A stretch of DNA of 64,000 nt, from NCBI RefSeq assembly GCF_051488665.1, contig NZ_JBPSEG010000014.1:5718-69717 (forward strand), written 5' to 3'. A program made the translations under genes and the position numbers. The notes under the pieces were generated by a model. It saw only the letters and a list, made by a program, of their open reading frames with translations, ran no database searches and was not told the DNA's origin. Source of the DNA: Melioribacter sp051488665. Lineage in GTDB: Bacteria > Bacteroidota > Ignavibacteria > Ignavibacteriales > Melioribacteraceae. This document shows, piece by piece, positions 19,432 to 33,298 of this stretch (its first letter is position 1; each line of letters opens with the position of its first letter).

Positions 19432-20672
19432 GTTGCATTCCCGGTATTTGTTTCGAAATAATTTTCGAGTTGCATTGCCAGCGAAAACGGATCTTCCGAA
19501 GAATTTATGATTCCGTTCTTGTCGTAAAGATTAAAATTCCGCTGTATGCCGTTCGTCCGATCGCTCAGGTCGTTTTGTACAACAAGGTCGCAATTACTTT
19601 CGGTTAACAATTTTTTGACGGCTTCTTTTCTTTCATCCGGATTCTGCGTATTAGTAAATTTAAACCCGACTATCATGATTTTCTTTTTCGAACTGTAATC
19701 TCTTATACGCGCCAATATTTTGTGATTTCTTTTTAAAATAATTGAAACATCTTCGACGCCGGAAGATATTTTTTTATTCGACGGCAAATCGATTTTAACA
19801 TTTTTTGCCGTCAATGCCACAGGCGAAAAATCGCTGACTGCCGCGTTATGAATGACAACATCGTAATCATTTGCATCGAGCGACAATTTTAATTTACTGT
19901 CCAAACTTTCGAAATCCTCAAAGTGACAAATATCGTTTACTAATCCCGGACGTATTGCATCATTCGACGAGAGATAATCAACCGGATGTCCTCTGGCAGA
20001 GAAGTAATTCGCCAGTTCCGACGCCGTTTTTCCAGTGCTCAAATTTGTAATATAACGCACGCCGTCGATATTTTCTTTTGTGCCTCCGGCGGTTATCAGA
20101 ATTTTAAGCTTTTTCTTTGGTCTCTCTTTTTTAATCAAATTAGCTTTGATAAAATTAAGGATTATTTCGGGCTCGAGCAGTTTACCTGCGCCTTCGTCGC
20201 CGCATGCAAGATAACCTTCGGCAGTCGGAAGAACAATTACTCCGTATTCGGTTAATTTTGCAATCGACGTCTGCGTAGCCGGATTAAAATACATGTTCGT
20301 ATTCATAGCCGGAGCAATTAGAAAAGGAGTGGAAGCGTCTCTTGCCAGTGCAAGCGAAGTCAGCAAATCGTCCGCAATGCCTGAAGCAATCTTATTAATC
20401 GCGTTTGCCGTTGCAGGCGCAATAATGAAAAGATCGCACCATTTAATTAAATTGATGTGGCTCATAACCGTACCGGATTCGAACAGATCGTTATAAACCC
20501 GATTCCCGGTTAAGCCTTCAATCGAGGCGCTCCCTACAAATTGAAGAGCCGACTTTGTAGCAACGACTTTTACATCGCACCCGTTCTGAACCAGCCTGGA
20601 AATCAGATAGAGCGATTTATAAGCCGCAATCGAGCCCGTGATTCCGACGAGAATTTTTTTAGATATTAACAT
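19428..20672 (-). CDS. coaBC: Bifunctional phosphopantothenoylcysteine decarboxylase / phosphopantothenate-cysteine ligase
   Basis: 414 residues in two domains. The CoaC flavodoxin-like domain (about 1-180) has GITGSIAAYKSLYLISRL, the catalytic His region VMSHINLIKWCD and the PAMNTNMY substrate-recognition motif. The CoaB domain starts at ILITAGGTKENIDGVRYITN and includes NLSTGKTASELANYF. Together they turn 4'-phosphopantothenate and cysteine into 4'-phosphopantetheine. It overlaps panC by 14 bases. Confidence 0.96.
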   Translation of the reverse strand: MLISKKILVGITGSIAAYKSLYLISRLVQNGCDVKVVATKSALQFVGSASIEGLTGNRVYNDLFESGTVMSHINLIKWCDLFIIAPATANAINKIASGIADDLLTSLALARDASTPFLIAPAMNTNMYFNPATQTSIAKLTEYGVIVLPTAEGYLACGDEGAGKLLEPEIILNFIKANLIKKERPKKKLKILITAGGTKENIDGVRYITNLSTGKTASELANYFSARGHPVDYLSSNDAIRPGLVNDICHFEDFESLDSKLKLSLDANDYDVVIHNAAVSDFSPVALTAKNVKIDLPSNKKISSGVEDVSIILKRNHKILARIRDYSSKKKIMIVGFKFTNTQNPDERKEAVKKLLTESNCDLVVQNDLSDRTNGIQRNFNLYDKNGIINSSEDPFSLAMQLENYFETNTGNAT

Positions 20673-21417
20673 TATCGATCAACCTCACATTTCCCACACG
20701 AACGGCGCCCAATCTTCTCCCGTCCAATTCTTCTATATAATCCACTTTGAAGCCGAGATTTTCGAGCTCTCTGAAAATTTCTTCTTTAGATTTATTCGAT
20801 TTTAAAAGGCGAGGAAAATTAAGCGCAAATTTTCGTTCGTCTTCCGAGAGCAGTTTATTCCTGGAACTTAACGCCAGTCCGTCTTCGTCTCTCACAATTG
20901 GGCACGGAATTATTTCTATATCCATAAAAAACGCTTTGCACATTCCTTCGATTAATTTGAGCTGCTGATAATCTTTTTCTCCGAAATAGGCTCTGTGCGG
21001 TTTAATAATGTTGAACAGTTTCATTACCACAGTTAATACGCCGTCAAAGTGTCCCGGTCTGAATCTGCCGCACAAAATTTTACTAAGCTCCGATTCGCTT
21101 ATTTTATATCTGTAATTGTCGTTATAAATTTCTCCATAGTCCGGGTAAAAAAGATAATCGACGTTATGGGAATTCAAAATCTCATAATCTTTTTCAAAAG
21201 CGCGTGGATAATTTTGCAAATCATCCGGGTCGTTAAATTGCGTCGGATTGACGAAAATGCTTACAACCGTAATGTCGTTATCGCTCGTGCTCTTTTCGAT
21301 TAGCGATTCGTGCCCCCGATGCAATGCGCCCATAGTCGGAACAAAACCGATCGTTTTGTTTCCAGTTTCATTTTTTATTGTTCTCCATTCCGATATTGTC
21401 TTAATTATCCTTGTCAT
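20659..21417 (-). CDS. panC: Pantothenate synthetase
   Basis: 252 residues, shorter than the roughly 280 of Escherichia coli PanC. The nucleotidyl-transferase HIGH-like motif GALHRGHESLI, FVNPTQFN, PDYGEIY, the FGEKDYQQL motif and LALSSRN are all present, and the protein ends at the usual VRLIDN. The shortening is therefore inside the C-terminal dimerisation domain and is not a truncation. It joins pantoate and beta-alanine. It shares one base with panB. Confidence 0.95.
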   Translation of the reverse strand: MTRIIKTISEWRTIKNETGNKTIGFVPTMGALHRGHESLIEKSTSDNDITVVSIFVNPTQFNDPDDLQNYPRAFEKDYEILNSHNVDYLFYPDYGEIYNDNYRYKISESELSKILCGRFRPGHFDGVLTVVMKLFNIIKPHRAYFGEKDYQQLKLIEGMCKAFFMDIEIIPCPIVRDEDGLALSSRNKLLSEDERKFALNFPRLLKSNKSKEEIFRELENLGFKVDYIEELDGRRLGAVRVGNVRLIDNVNI

Positions 21418-22214
21418 CAGAAACTCTCGTTTTTATTCGGGAAAATTCCGTTTTTAACGTCGCGCGAATAAGCATTGACCGCGTCCATAATTGAGCAGTA
21501 ACCGTCCAGATATTTCCTCAGGAACTTAGGACTAAAATTTTTATTAAATCCCAACATATCATGAAAAACAAGCACTTGCCCGTCCGTGTACATGCCTGCT
21601 CCTATGCCGATAGTAGGGACCGAAATTTGTTCGGTAACTATCTTTGCGATTTGCGAAGGTACCATTTCGAGTACAATTCCGAAACATCCTGCGGTTTCAA
21701 GTTTGCCCGCGCTTTCGATTATAAATTCGGCTTCATCCTTTTCTTTTCCTCTCAACTTGAATCCGCCGACTTGATGAACCGACTGAGGCGTCAGTCCGAG
21801 ATGTCCCATCACGGGTATGCCCGATTCGACCAGATAACGAATTGAATCAATCGTATCCTGGTCGCCGCCTTCAATTTTCAATGCCTGAGCGCCGGCTTTA
21901 ATCAACTTATCCGCATTTTCCATCAATTTATCCCTGCTCATACGGTGCGCAAGGAACGGCATGTCCGCTATAATAAGTTTGTTTGTAATCCCGCGTTTGA
22001 CGGCGGAAGTATGCAAAGCCATTAGATCTATGTCGGCGTTAACTGTAGTTTCGTACCCGTGCATTACCATAGCAAGACTATCGCCTACGAGGACGGCGTC
22101 GATATCCGACTCGTCGATAATTCTTGCCGACCAGTAATCATAGCAAGTAATAACGGAAATTTTTTCCTTCGATTTAGAATTTCTGAATTCCGATACGGTT
22201 TTCATTAGCCTCAT
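21417..22214 (-). CDS. panB: 3-methyl-2-oxobutanoate hydroxymethyltransferase
   Basis: 265 residues with ISVITCYDYWSARI, the metal-binding VGDSLAMVMHGYETT, ALKIEGG, GHLGLTPQSVHQVGG and the catalytic Glu in FGIVLEMVP. It makes ketopantoate from 2-oxoisovalerate and methylene-THF. It is the first gene of panB-panC-coaBC-coaX-panD. The start may be ATG 22214 or ATG 22205; an agg lies between them. Confidence 0.95.
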   Translation of the reverse strand: MRLMKTVSEFRNSKSKEKISVITCYDYWSARIIDESDIDAVLVGDSLAMVMHGYETTVNADIDLMALHTSAVKRGITNKLIIADMPFLAHRMSRDKLMENADKLIKAGAQALKIEGGDQDTIDSIRYLVESGIPVMGHLGLTPQSVHQVGGFKLRGKEKDEAEFIIESAGKLETAGCFGIVLEMVPSQIAKIVTEQISVPTIGIGAGMYTDGQVLVFHDMLGFNKNFSPKFLRKYLDGYCSIMDAVNAYSRDVKNGIFPNKNESF

Positions 22215-22412
22215 TTACAGGACGGATTCCAACTAAGGACGCACGCAAAGCGGCAGATACGGAAAGAAAAACGATCTTCATTTTCATGGTACTTGTCCCT
22301 GGGATCAAGTCCTGTTTTTTTATTTATTGATTATTAAAACCAGTAACCGTTCAAAAGAATCGGTTCTTTTTGTAAACGCAAAATTAAAACAATAAGTTTT
22401 ATATAACAAGCG

Positions 22413-23180
22413 TCAGACGCTGTTTAACAATTCCAGCATTATATCGTGAATTTTTCCGTTCGTAGCCAATATCTGTTTTCCTGCGATATCGAGCGGTTCA
22501 TTCTTAAAATTTGTTACAACGCCGCCTGCTTCTTCTACGATCAATTTGCCTGCAGCCATATCCCACGGATTTAAATAAACTTCCCAGAACCCGTCGAAAA
22601 TACCCTCGGCAACATAACACAGATCGATAGCCGCGGAACCGAGACGTCTGACCGCTCTCGAATTTTTCAGAAAAATTACGAAACGTTCAATTGCATGGTC
22701 GGGATTTTCATCAATATTATACGGAAATCCGGTTACGAGCAGGCTCTTTCTCAAATCGTCGTTCCGGCTTACTTCCAATTTACGACCGTTACAATAAGCC
22801 CCGCCGCCTTTTTCTGCGCTGTAGACCGCATCTCTCATAACGTCGTAAACTACTCCGCAAATTATTTCGTCGTTTTTCTGAACCGCAATTGATACCGAAA
22901 AAATTGGGAGCCCGTGCGCGAAATTCGTAGTGCCGTCCAGCGGGTCGATAATCCATTTGTACTCAGAATCCCGTTCCTTAATACCGCTTTCCTCAGCCAA
23001 TACAGAATGACCGGGAAATTCTTTCGAGATGAAATTAATTATCGCTTCTTCGGACTTTTTATCGATTTCGGTAACAAGATTCGCAAGATTTGTTTTGTAT
23101 TCAACGGAAATATTCTTTCTGTAACCTTCTTTGATTATTTCTCCGGCTATTTGCGCCGCTTCAATTACTTTGTCAAGCAT
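22413..23180 (-). CDS. suhB: Inositol-phosphate phosphatase family protein (SuhB-type)
   Basis: 255 residues. The Mg-binding motifs of the family are intact: EESG, WIIDPLDGTTNFAHG and the later WDMAAGKLIVEEAGG. The length and motif spacing match inositol monophosphatase/SuhB. Family members hydrolyse inositol-1-phosphate or related sugar phosphates; some also act in rRNA antitermination. Which role applies here cannot be read from sequence. It is transcribed divergently from lon. Confidence 0.88.
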   Translation of the reverse strand: MLDKVIEAAQIAGEIIKEGYRKNISVEYKTNLANLVTEIDKKSEEAIINFISKEFPGHSVLAEESGIKERDSEYKWIIDPLDGTTNFAHGLPIFSVSIAVQKNDEIICGVVYDVMRDAVYSAEKGGGAYCNGRKLEVSRNDDLRKSLLVTGFPYNIDENPDHAIERFVIFLKNSRAVRRLGSAAIDLCYVAEGIFDGFWEVYLNPWDMAAGKLIVEEAGGVVTNFKNEPLDIAGKQILATNGKIHDIMLELLNSV

Positions 23181-23211
23181 TTATATCCCGTAAAGTTTAA
23201 AATTATGTCCC

Positions 23212-23230
23212 ACAAAAATACTATTTTTGT
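23212..23230. promoter_or_regulatory. 19-bp palindrome between suhB and lon
   Basis: ACAAAAATA (23212-23220), one centre base and TATTTTTGT (23222-23230) form a perfect inverted repeat about 35 bases upstream of the suhB start. It could be an operator for suhB or for both divergent genes. It is AT-only in the core, and no known repressor consensus was recognised. Confidence 0.35.
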
Positions 23231-23268
23231 AGAATAAAAATTGAATTTCACCGGGCATTTTATACTAA

Positions 23269-23297
23269 TTGATAGCCTGCGCATTATTATGTATATT
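23269..23297 (+). promoter_or_regulatory. Predicted sigma70-type promoter of lon
   Basis: TTGATA (23269-23274), a 17-base spacer and TATATT (23292-23297) give a near-consensus promoter with a start site about 27 bases before the lon ATG. No CIRCE or sigma32-like element was seen nearby. Confidence 0.65.
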
Positions 23298-23330
23298 TAA
23301 TTCAACCAATACAAAGGAACAAAGTTTTAT

Positions 23331-25751
23331 ATGGAAGAAAAAATCAAAGCCAGCGAAAATGATTATTCGATGATTGAGGACATTCCGAATAAATTACCGG
23401 TACTGCCTCTGCGAGACACGGTAGTTTTTCCTTACATGATATTTCCCGTCCTGGTAGGAAGAGAACAGTCGATAAAAGCCGCAAATTTTGCGCTCGAAAA
23501 TTCCAAGTATATTTTTCTTGCTGCTCAAAAGAAAGCGTCGATCGAAGAACCTACTCCGGATGATATCTATCCCGAAGGCACTATTGCAAAAATCATTCAA
23601 ATTCTGAAATTGCCCAACGGCTTATTGAAAATCCTGGTCGACGGCGTGATTCAGGGCAGAATCGTTCGTTTTACCGACAGGAAAGAATTTTTCGAAGCTG
23701 AATTGGAAGTTATAACTCCGACAGAAGAAAATCCCCGCGAGTTAAACGCTCTTTTACGTCAGATGTCGAACCTGTTCAAAGAATATGTTAAAATTAACAA
23801 AGCCATTCCGCCCGAAGCCATTAATGCATTCGAAAATATCGACGAGCCCGACCGAAAACTGTTCTACGTTGCGGCTAACATTAATCAATCAATCGAAGTA
23901 AAGCAAAAAATTTTACAACATTTTACGCTTAAAGACCAACTTTATGAAGTCATAAGAATACTTAATTCGGAAATTGAAATTCTTAAGATCGAAAAAGAGA
24001 TTGAAAACAAAGTCCAGGAAAATATTGCCAAAACACAACGCAAATTTATTATACAGGAACAGATAAGAATACTGCAGGAAGAATTGGGAGACGAAGAAGA
24101 AATTGCCCCCGAATTTGTGAAATTAAAAGAGCAAATTGAAAAAGCAAAGATGCCCAAACCAGTCTATGAAAAAGCCATAGACGAATTGAATAAATTAAAG
24201 AAGACGCCCCCGTCTTCTCCCGAAGCCACTGTAATAAGAAATTATCTCGATTGGCTTATTGCAGTGCCCTGGCACAAAAAAACACGCGATAACCTCGACG
24301 TAAAAAACGTTCGAAAAATTCTCGATGAAGACCACTACGGGCTCGAAAAACCGAAAGAAAGGATTGTCGAACATATTGCAGTTCTTAATCTCGTTAAAAA
24401 CATGCGAGGTCAAATACTTTGTTTTGTAGGACCTCCCGGAGTAGGAAAAACTTCATTGGGGAAATCAATAGCAAGAGCGCTTGGAAGAAACTTTGTTAGA
24501 ATTTCACTGGGCGGAGTCCGCGACGAGGCTGAAATACGAGGACATCGCAGAACATATATCGGTTCAATGCCGGGCAAAATTATCCAGTCGATGAAAAAAG
24601 CCAAGACAATTAATCCCGTAATGCTGCTCGACGAAATCGATAAAATGAGTATGGATTTCCGCGGAGATCCTTCTTCGGCTATGCTCGAGGTTCTCGACCC
24701 CGAACAAAATCACTCGTTTAACGACCATTATCTCGACGTCGATTATGATCTTTCTCAGGTAATGTTTATTACGACGGCAAATGTAAGATATAATATTCCA
24801 TTACCTCTTCAAGACCGTATGGAAATAATCGAGCTGCCCGGGTATCTCGAATTTGAAAAACTTGAAATAGCTAAAAGGCACATCATTCCGAAACAATTAA
24901 AAGCGCACGGACTCGATAAATTCAAAATTGAAATTCAGGACGAGGCGATAAAAAAGATTATCAACGAATATACCCGGGAATCGGGAGTCAGAAATCTTGA
25001 GCGAGAAATTGCATCAGTATTCAGAAAAACCGCGCACGAAATTGTAATTTCCACTAACGGTAAGAGAAAACAGAAGGTGAAAATCACTATTACTCCTGAA
25101 ACGATTGAAAAATATCTGGGCGTACCCCGATTCCGTCCGAAGAAAGCCGACAAAGAATTGCGCGTAGGGAGCGTTACCGGATTGGCATGGACAAGCGTCG
25201 GAGGAGAAATTTTACAGGTCGATGCAACCGTTATGGACGGTCAGGAAAAACTTACTCTTACAGGTCAAATTGGCAATGTAATGAAAGAATCGGCTCTTGC
25301 CGCTTTGAGCTACCTGAGGTCAAACGCTAAAGAATTGGGTCTTCCTCACAATTTCCATAAAGGAAAAGAAATTCATATTCACTTGCCCGAAGGCGCGATT
25401 CCGAAAGACGGTCCCTCTGCAGGCATTACTATGGCAATGGCTCTTTATTCCGTATTCAGCGGTAAACCTGCCCGGAACGACGTAGCCATGACCGGAGAAA
25501 TTACATTAAGAGGAAAAGTTATTCCGATAGGCGGACTGAACGAAAAATTACTCGCCGCTCAAAGAAACGGCATGTCAATCGTTCTTATTCCTAAAGACAA
25601 CGAAAAAGATTTGACAGAAATCAAACCGGAAGTTAAAGAAGGACTTCAAATTATTCCGATCGAAACAATCAAAGACGCTATTCCGTATGTCTTCGGGAAA
25701 AGGACTCAAACCAAAAAAAAGAAAACAACGTCTAAAAAAAGTAGAAAATAA
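23331..25751 (+). CDS. lon: ATP-dependent protease Lon
   Basis: 806 residues. An N-terminal substrate-binding LON domain (LPVLPLRDTVVFPYM) is followed by a coiled-coil, then an AAA+ module with Walker A GPPGVGKTSLGKS (about residue 366) and Walker B MLLDEIDKM. The C-terminal Ser/Lys protease has Ser696 in KDGPSAGIT and Lys739 in GGLNEKLLAA, 43 residues apart as in Escherichia coli Lon. The tail is Lys-rich. It degrades misfolded and regulatory proteins in the cytoplasm. It is followed directly (TAATG overlap) by the fRMsr gene. Confidence 0.97.
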   Translation: MEEKIKASENDYSMIEDIPNKLPVLPLRDTVVFPYMIFPVLVGREQSIKAANFALENSKYIFLAAQKKASIEEPTPDDIYPEGTIAKIIQILKLPNGLLKILVDGVIQGRIVRFTDRKEFFEAELEVITPTEENPRELNALLRQMSNLFKEYVKINKAIPPEAINAFENIDEPDRKLFYVAANINQSIEVKQKILQHFTLKDQLYEVIRILNSEIEILKIEKEIENKVQENIAKTQRKFIIQEQIRILQEELGDEEEIAPEFVKLKEQIEKAKMPKPVYEKAIDELNKLKKTPPSSPEATVIRNYLDWLIAVPWHKKTRDNLDVKNVRKILDEDHYGLEKPKERIVEHIAVLNLVKNMRGQILCFVGPPGVGKTSLGKSIARALGRNFVRISLGGVRDEAEIRGHRRTYIGSMPGKIIQSMKKAKTINPVMLLDEIDKMSMDFRGDPSSAMLEVLDPEQNHSFNDHYLDVDYDLSQVMFITTANVRYNIPLPLQDRMEIIELPGYLEFEKLEIAKRHIIPKQLKAHGLDKFKIEIQDEAIKKIINEYTRESGVRNLEREIASVFRKTAHEIVISTNGKRKQKVKITITPETIEKYLGVPRFRPKKADKELRVGSVTGLAWTSVGGEILQVDATVMDGQEKLTLTGQIGNVMKESALAALSYLRSNAKELGLPHNFHKGKEIHIHLPEGAIPKDGPSAGITMAMALYSVFSGKPARNDVAMTGEITLRGKVIPIGGLNEKLLAAQRNGMSIVLIPKDNEKDLTEIKPEVKEGLQIIPIETIKDAIPYVFGKRTQTKKKKTTSKKSRK

Positions 25752-26266
25752 TGGCGGAATATCGACAGATAGATAATGCTCTCCCGGAAGAAGAAAAATA
25801 TAAACTGTTAATCAAGCAGGCGGAGAGCTTATTAGACGACGGATTGCCTTTATTGACAAATCTTTCGAATATTACGGCACTCCTGAAACAAACATTCGAT
25901 AAAATCAGCTGGGTCGGTTTTTATTTTAACAGAGGCAATATTCTCTATCTCGGACCGTTTCAGGGTAAAACCGCATGCACGACAATAGAGTTCGGGAAAG
26001 GCGTTTGCGGAAAATCGATTGAATCCGGCGAAACTTTAGTGGTAGAAGACGTGGAAAAATTTCCCGGACATATCTATTGCGATGCAGATTCAAAATCGGA
26101 GATCGTGGTTCCGATTATCGAAAATGGAACCAAATACGGAGTTCTGGATCTGGACAGTTATAACCTGGCGGCGTTTAATAATACTGACAAAATTTATCTC
26201 GAACTTCTTATCCGCATTTTGTCAGAAAAATTAAATTTAGATAAATTAGAACGGTTAATGATATAA
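25751..26266 (+). CDS. GAF-domain free methionine-(R)-sulfoxide reductase
   Basis: 171 residues forming one GAF domain. The fRMsr signature is complete: SWVGFYF, LGPFQGKTACTTIEFGKGVCGKS and HIYCDADSKSEIVVPI, including the three cysteines (ACT, VCG, YCD) used in catalysis and resolution. It reduces free Met-R-sulfoxide, an oxidative-stress repair function that sits logically beside lon. Its ATG overlaps the lon stop codon as TAATG. Confidence 0.9.
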   Translation: MAEYRQIDNALPEEEKYKLLIKQAESLLDDGLPLLTNLSNITALLKQTFDKISWVGFYFNRGNILYLGPFQGKTACTTIEFGKGVCGKSIESGETLVVEDVEKFPGHIYCDADSKSEIVVPIIENGTKYGVLDLDSYNLAAFNNTDKIYLELLIRILSEKLNLDKLERLMI

Positions 26267-26270
26267 TATT

Positions 26271-27854
26271 ATGAGTAATTTTTTAGTAACAGCCCGTAAA
26301 TGGCGCCCACAGAAATTCGAAGAAGTAGTAGGTCAGGAACACATAACCACTACTCTGAAAAATGCCATTAAAAACAATAGAATAGCGCATGCCTACATTT
26401 TTGCCGGTCCACGCGGAGTCGGCAAAACTACAACCGCCCGCATACTGGCAAAAGCGCTGAATTGCCTGAATCCGTCTGACGGCGAACCGTGCAACGAATG
26501 TGAAATGTGCAAATCCTTTTTAAACTCACAGTCGCTCGACGTAATCGAAATTGACGGCGCATCTAACAGAAGAATAGAAGAAATACGCTCGTTAAGAGAG
26601 TCCGTAAAGTATGCCCCGGCAAAAGGGAAATATAAAGTTTATATCATCGACGAAGTTCATATGCTCACTCCGGAATCTTTCAACGCCCTTTTAAAAACAT
26701 TGGAAGAACCGCCGGAACATACGCTTTTTATATTCGCCACGACAGACGTTCACAAAGTGCCGCTTACAATTGTATCCCGTTGTCAACGTTTCGATTTCAG
26801 AAGAATCGAATTAAATACAATAAAAAAACTGCTTTCAAAAATCGCCGAAGCCGAGGGAATTCAAATTGACGATACGGCGCTTTCCTTAATAGCCAAAAAA
26901 GCCGACGGCGCTTTGAGAGACGCCGAAAGCCTATTCGATCAGATCATTTCATACAGCGGAAAGAAGGTTAACTCCGAAGAAATCTCTCAAATGCTGAATC
27001 TAATCGATCAGGATATTTATTTTCGTATCTCCGACGCCATACTTTCAAAAGACTTCAACGCGGCGTTCGAAGTTACACGAACCATCTACGATAACGGATG
27101 GAATTTTATCGATTTTCTGAACGAGTTGAACGAACATTTCAGAAATATTTTTACGGTAGTATTAAGAAAATCGACCGATCTCGTGGAAACTGCCGAACTT
27201 TATAAAGAAAAATATATTCAGTATAAAGACAGTTTCTCGGAAAGCGATTTACTAAGAATACTAACATTCATCAATAAAACTCAGTATGAAATAAAATCGG
27301 CTACCGACCAGAAATTAAAAGTAGAAATTGCATTGTGCCAATTAATCGGTTTGGAAAAAACTTCAACGATAAGCGAAATCATAAAGCAGCTTTCTTCAGG
27401 TACGTCAAAAAGAGATATCGAACCTTCCCGCACGCAAAATAAAACACAGAAAATATCGAATGTAAGACCCGCTTATAAGGAGGAAGTAAGCGTTCCTGAA
27501 GTAAAAAAATTCGTTTCGCCTTCGCCAAAAGACGAAAAAGAGTTAAAGGGGATAATTTCCAAATGGAACGAATTCGTAGAACAGGTAAAATCGGAAAAAC
27601 TCTTTTTCGGGTCTCTTCTCAACAAAACAAATCCTGTAGAATTTATTGATAACCGTATAGTTCTGGAAGTTGAACACCCTGACGATTTTGATATTATCAA
27701 CGATCATAAAAATTATTTAGAACAAAAGACAAAAGAAATTTTCGGCAAAAAGATTGAATTTAATATTTCCAATACCGGAAATTCTCAAAAGACGGAAGAG
27801 ACGAATCCATTGACAAGGGCAGTCATTGATAAATTGGGAGGCAAGAAAATATAA
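26271..27854 (+). CDS. dnaX: DNA polymerase III subunit gamma/tau
   Basis: 527 residues. The clamp-loader AAA+ domain has Walker A GPRGVGKTTTARIL, the zinc-binding cysteines LNCLNPSDGEPCNECEMC, the DEVHML Walker B and the SRC sensor (SRCQRFDFRR). A long C-terminal tau-like region follows. No canonical A-AAA-AAG slippery site was found at the position used in Escherichia coli to make gamma, so a single product is assumed. It lies 4 bases after the fRMsr gene. Confidence 0.95.
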   Translation: MSNFLVTARKWRPQKFEEVVGQEHITTTLKNAIKNNRIAHAYIFAGPRGVGKTTTARILAKALNCLNPSDGEPCNECEMCKSFLNSQSLDVIEIDGASNRRIEEIRSLRESVKYAPAKGKYKVYIIDEVHMLTPESFNALLKTLEEPPEHTLFIFATTDVHKVPLTIVSRCQRFDFRRIELNTIKKLLSKIAEAEGIQIDDTALSLIAKKADGALRDAESLFDQIISYSGKKVNSEEISQMLNLIDQDIYFRISDAILSKDFNAAFEVTRTIYDNGWNFIDFLNELNEHFRNIFTVVLRKSTDLVETAELYKEKYIQYKDSFSESDLLRILTFINKTQYEIKSATDQKLKVEIALCQLIGLEKTSTISEIIKQLSSGTSKRDIEPSRTQNKTQKISNVRPAYKEEVSVPEVKKFVSPSPKDEKELKGIISKWNEFVEQVKSEKLFFGSLLNKTNPVEFIDNRIVLEVEHPDDFDIINDHKNYLEQKTKEIFGKKIEFNISNTGNSQKTEETNPLTRAVIDKLGGKKI

Positions 27855-27935
27855 AACTCTTTATGTTTTCTTCTTCATTTCACATGCATAGCTTTCTAAT
27901 TTTCTCTCAATAAAATTCTAAATTATAAGATGACA

Positions 27936-28011
27936 AAGCCCGACTTAAAATCGGGCTTAAATTATAATCCTTGCAGCTATCCCGCCTCTGGCGGGACTCC
28001 CGCGCCGTTGC
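27936..28011 (-). repeat. Degenerate duplicate of the 5S rRNA 3' end and operon terminator
   Basis: 27936-27980 repeats 28053-28097 with only about three differences (hairpin, AT-rich link and the tcctNgcagcta 3' end of 5S). A further match (gcgccgttgcc, about 28001-28011) lies near the 28111-28117 part of 5S, and in between is an inserted palindrome TCCCGCC-tct-GGCGGGA (27979-27996). It looks like a partial tandem duplication of the end of the rRNA operon. The hairpin arms are intact, but the T tract of the functional terminator is missing. Confidence 0.7.
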
Positions 28012-28044
28012 CTTTCTTAATATTTTCATTAAAATACATTTTAA

Positions 28045-28075
28045 AATAAAAAAAGCCCGACATAAAATCGGGCTT
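28045..28075 (-). terminator. Terminator of the rRNA operon
   Basis: On the minus strand AAGCCCGA (28075-28068), a 7-base loop and TCGGGCTT (28060-28053) are followed by a T-rich tract (about 28052-28045). It lies about 13 bases after the 5S rRNA 3' end. Confidence 0.88.
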
Positions 28076-28087
28076 AAATTATAATCC

Positions 28088-28200
<113 letters not shown>

Positions 28201-28268
28201 AAAATTTTCAAACATTAAAAAAAGATTGGAGAGAACGAAAACTTATACATCTATCTTGGAATAAAATT

Positions 28269-31286
<3,018 letters not shown>

Positions 31287-31392
31287 AAAATCTATTTATT
31301 ACAAGATAGATGTAATCTAATTTGTCGTATTCATATGGTACAGTTTTCGTTATTCATAAATTATCATCTGATAATTTATGCTCTCCAATCTT

Positions 31393-31405
31393 TCAAAGAA
31401 CTTTT
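31393..31405 (-). promoter_or_regulatory. boxA-like element before 23S (repeat of the one before 16S)
   Basis: The minus-strand 13-mer AAAAGTTCTTTGA occurs here between tRNA-Ala and 23S, and again at 33366-33378 upstream of 16S. It resembles boxA antitermination sites (TGCTCTTTAACA in Escherichia coli) or RNase III processing-stem sequence. Its position before both large rRNAs supports a shared role. Confidence 0.45.
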
Positions 31406-31430
31406 TACGTCGCAAAAGACGTGTGCTTAG

Positions 31431-31503
31431 TGGAGCTAATCGGGATCGAACCGATAACCTCCGCCTTGCAAGGGCGGCGCTCTCCCAATTGAGCTATAGC
31501 CCC
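31431..31503 (-). tRNA. tRNA-Ala(TGC)
   Basis: 73 bases. Acceptor stem ggggcta pairs with tagctcc (one G-U), the anticodon loop reads cccTTGCaa with anticodon TGC, and the T loop is ggttcgatccc. The 3' CCA is not encoded (cta follows discriminator A). It is in the 16S-23S spacer. Confidence 0.97.
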
Positions 31504-31549
31504 TTTAATAATTAAAGGGCTGGGTGTCCAAGACGCACATGCCCTTTGG

Positions 31550-31623
<74 letters not shown>

Positions 31624-31748
31624 ATAAATATCTCGAGCCTTTCGCTCAAGATTTTTCTTCATCATGTTAAGAACATCAACGAATAAAATCCAAGCAAAAA
31701 TATAAAAAGAGTGAGTGCCAAAGATCATTGATGGTTTCAGATTACTCT

Positions 31749-33294
<1,546 letters not shown>

Positions 33295-33298
<4 letters not shown>

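Noticed and set aside
22174..22287. 37-codon minus-strand frame (MKMKIVFLSVSAALR...) before and overlapping panB
   Set aside because: It overlaps the panB start in another frame, has no convincing SD and no recognisable product; it is most likely chance.
22289..22320. Hairpin with T tract reading plus (acttg...caagt, then ttttttt)
   Set aside because: No plus-strand gene ends before it and the stem has a bulge, so it was not called as a terminator.
26815..26835. A-AAA-AAC-like run in dnaX as a gamma frameshift site
   Set aside because: It lies in the AAA+ domain, too early to yield a gamma-like product, and no stimulatory stem was evident.
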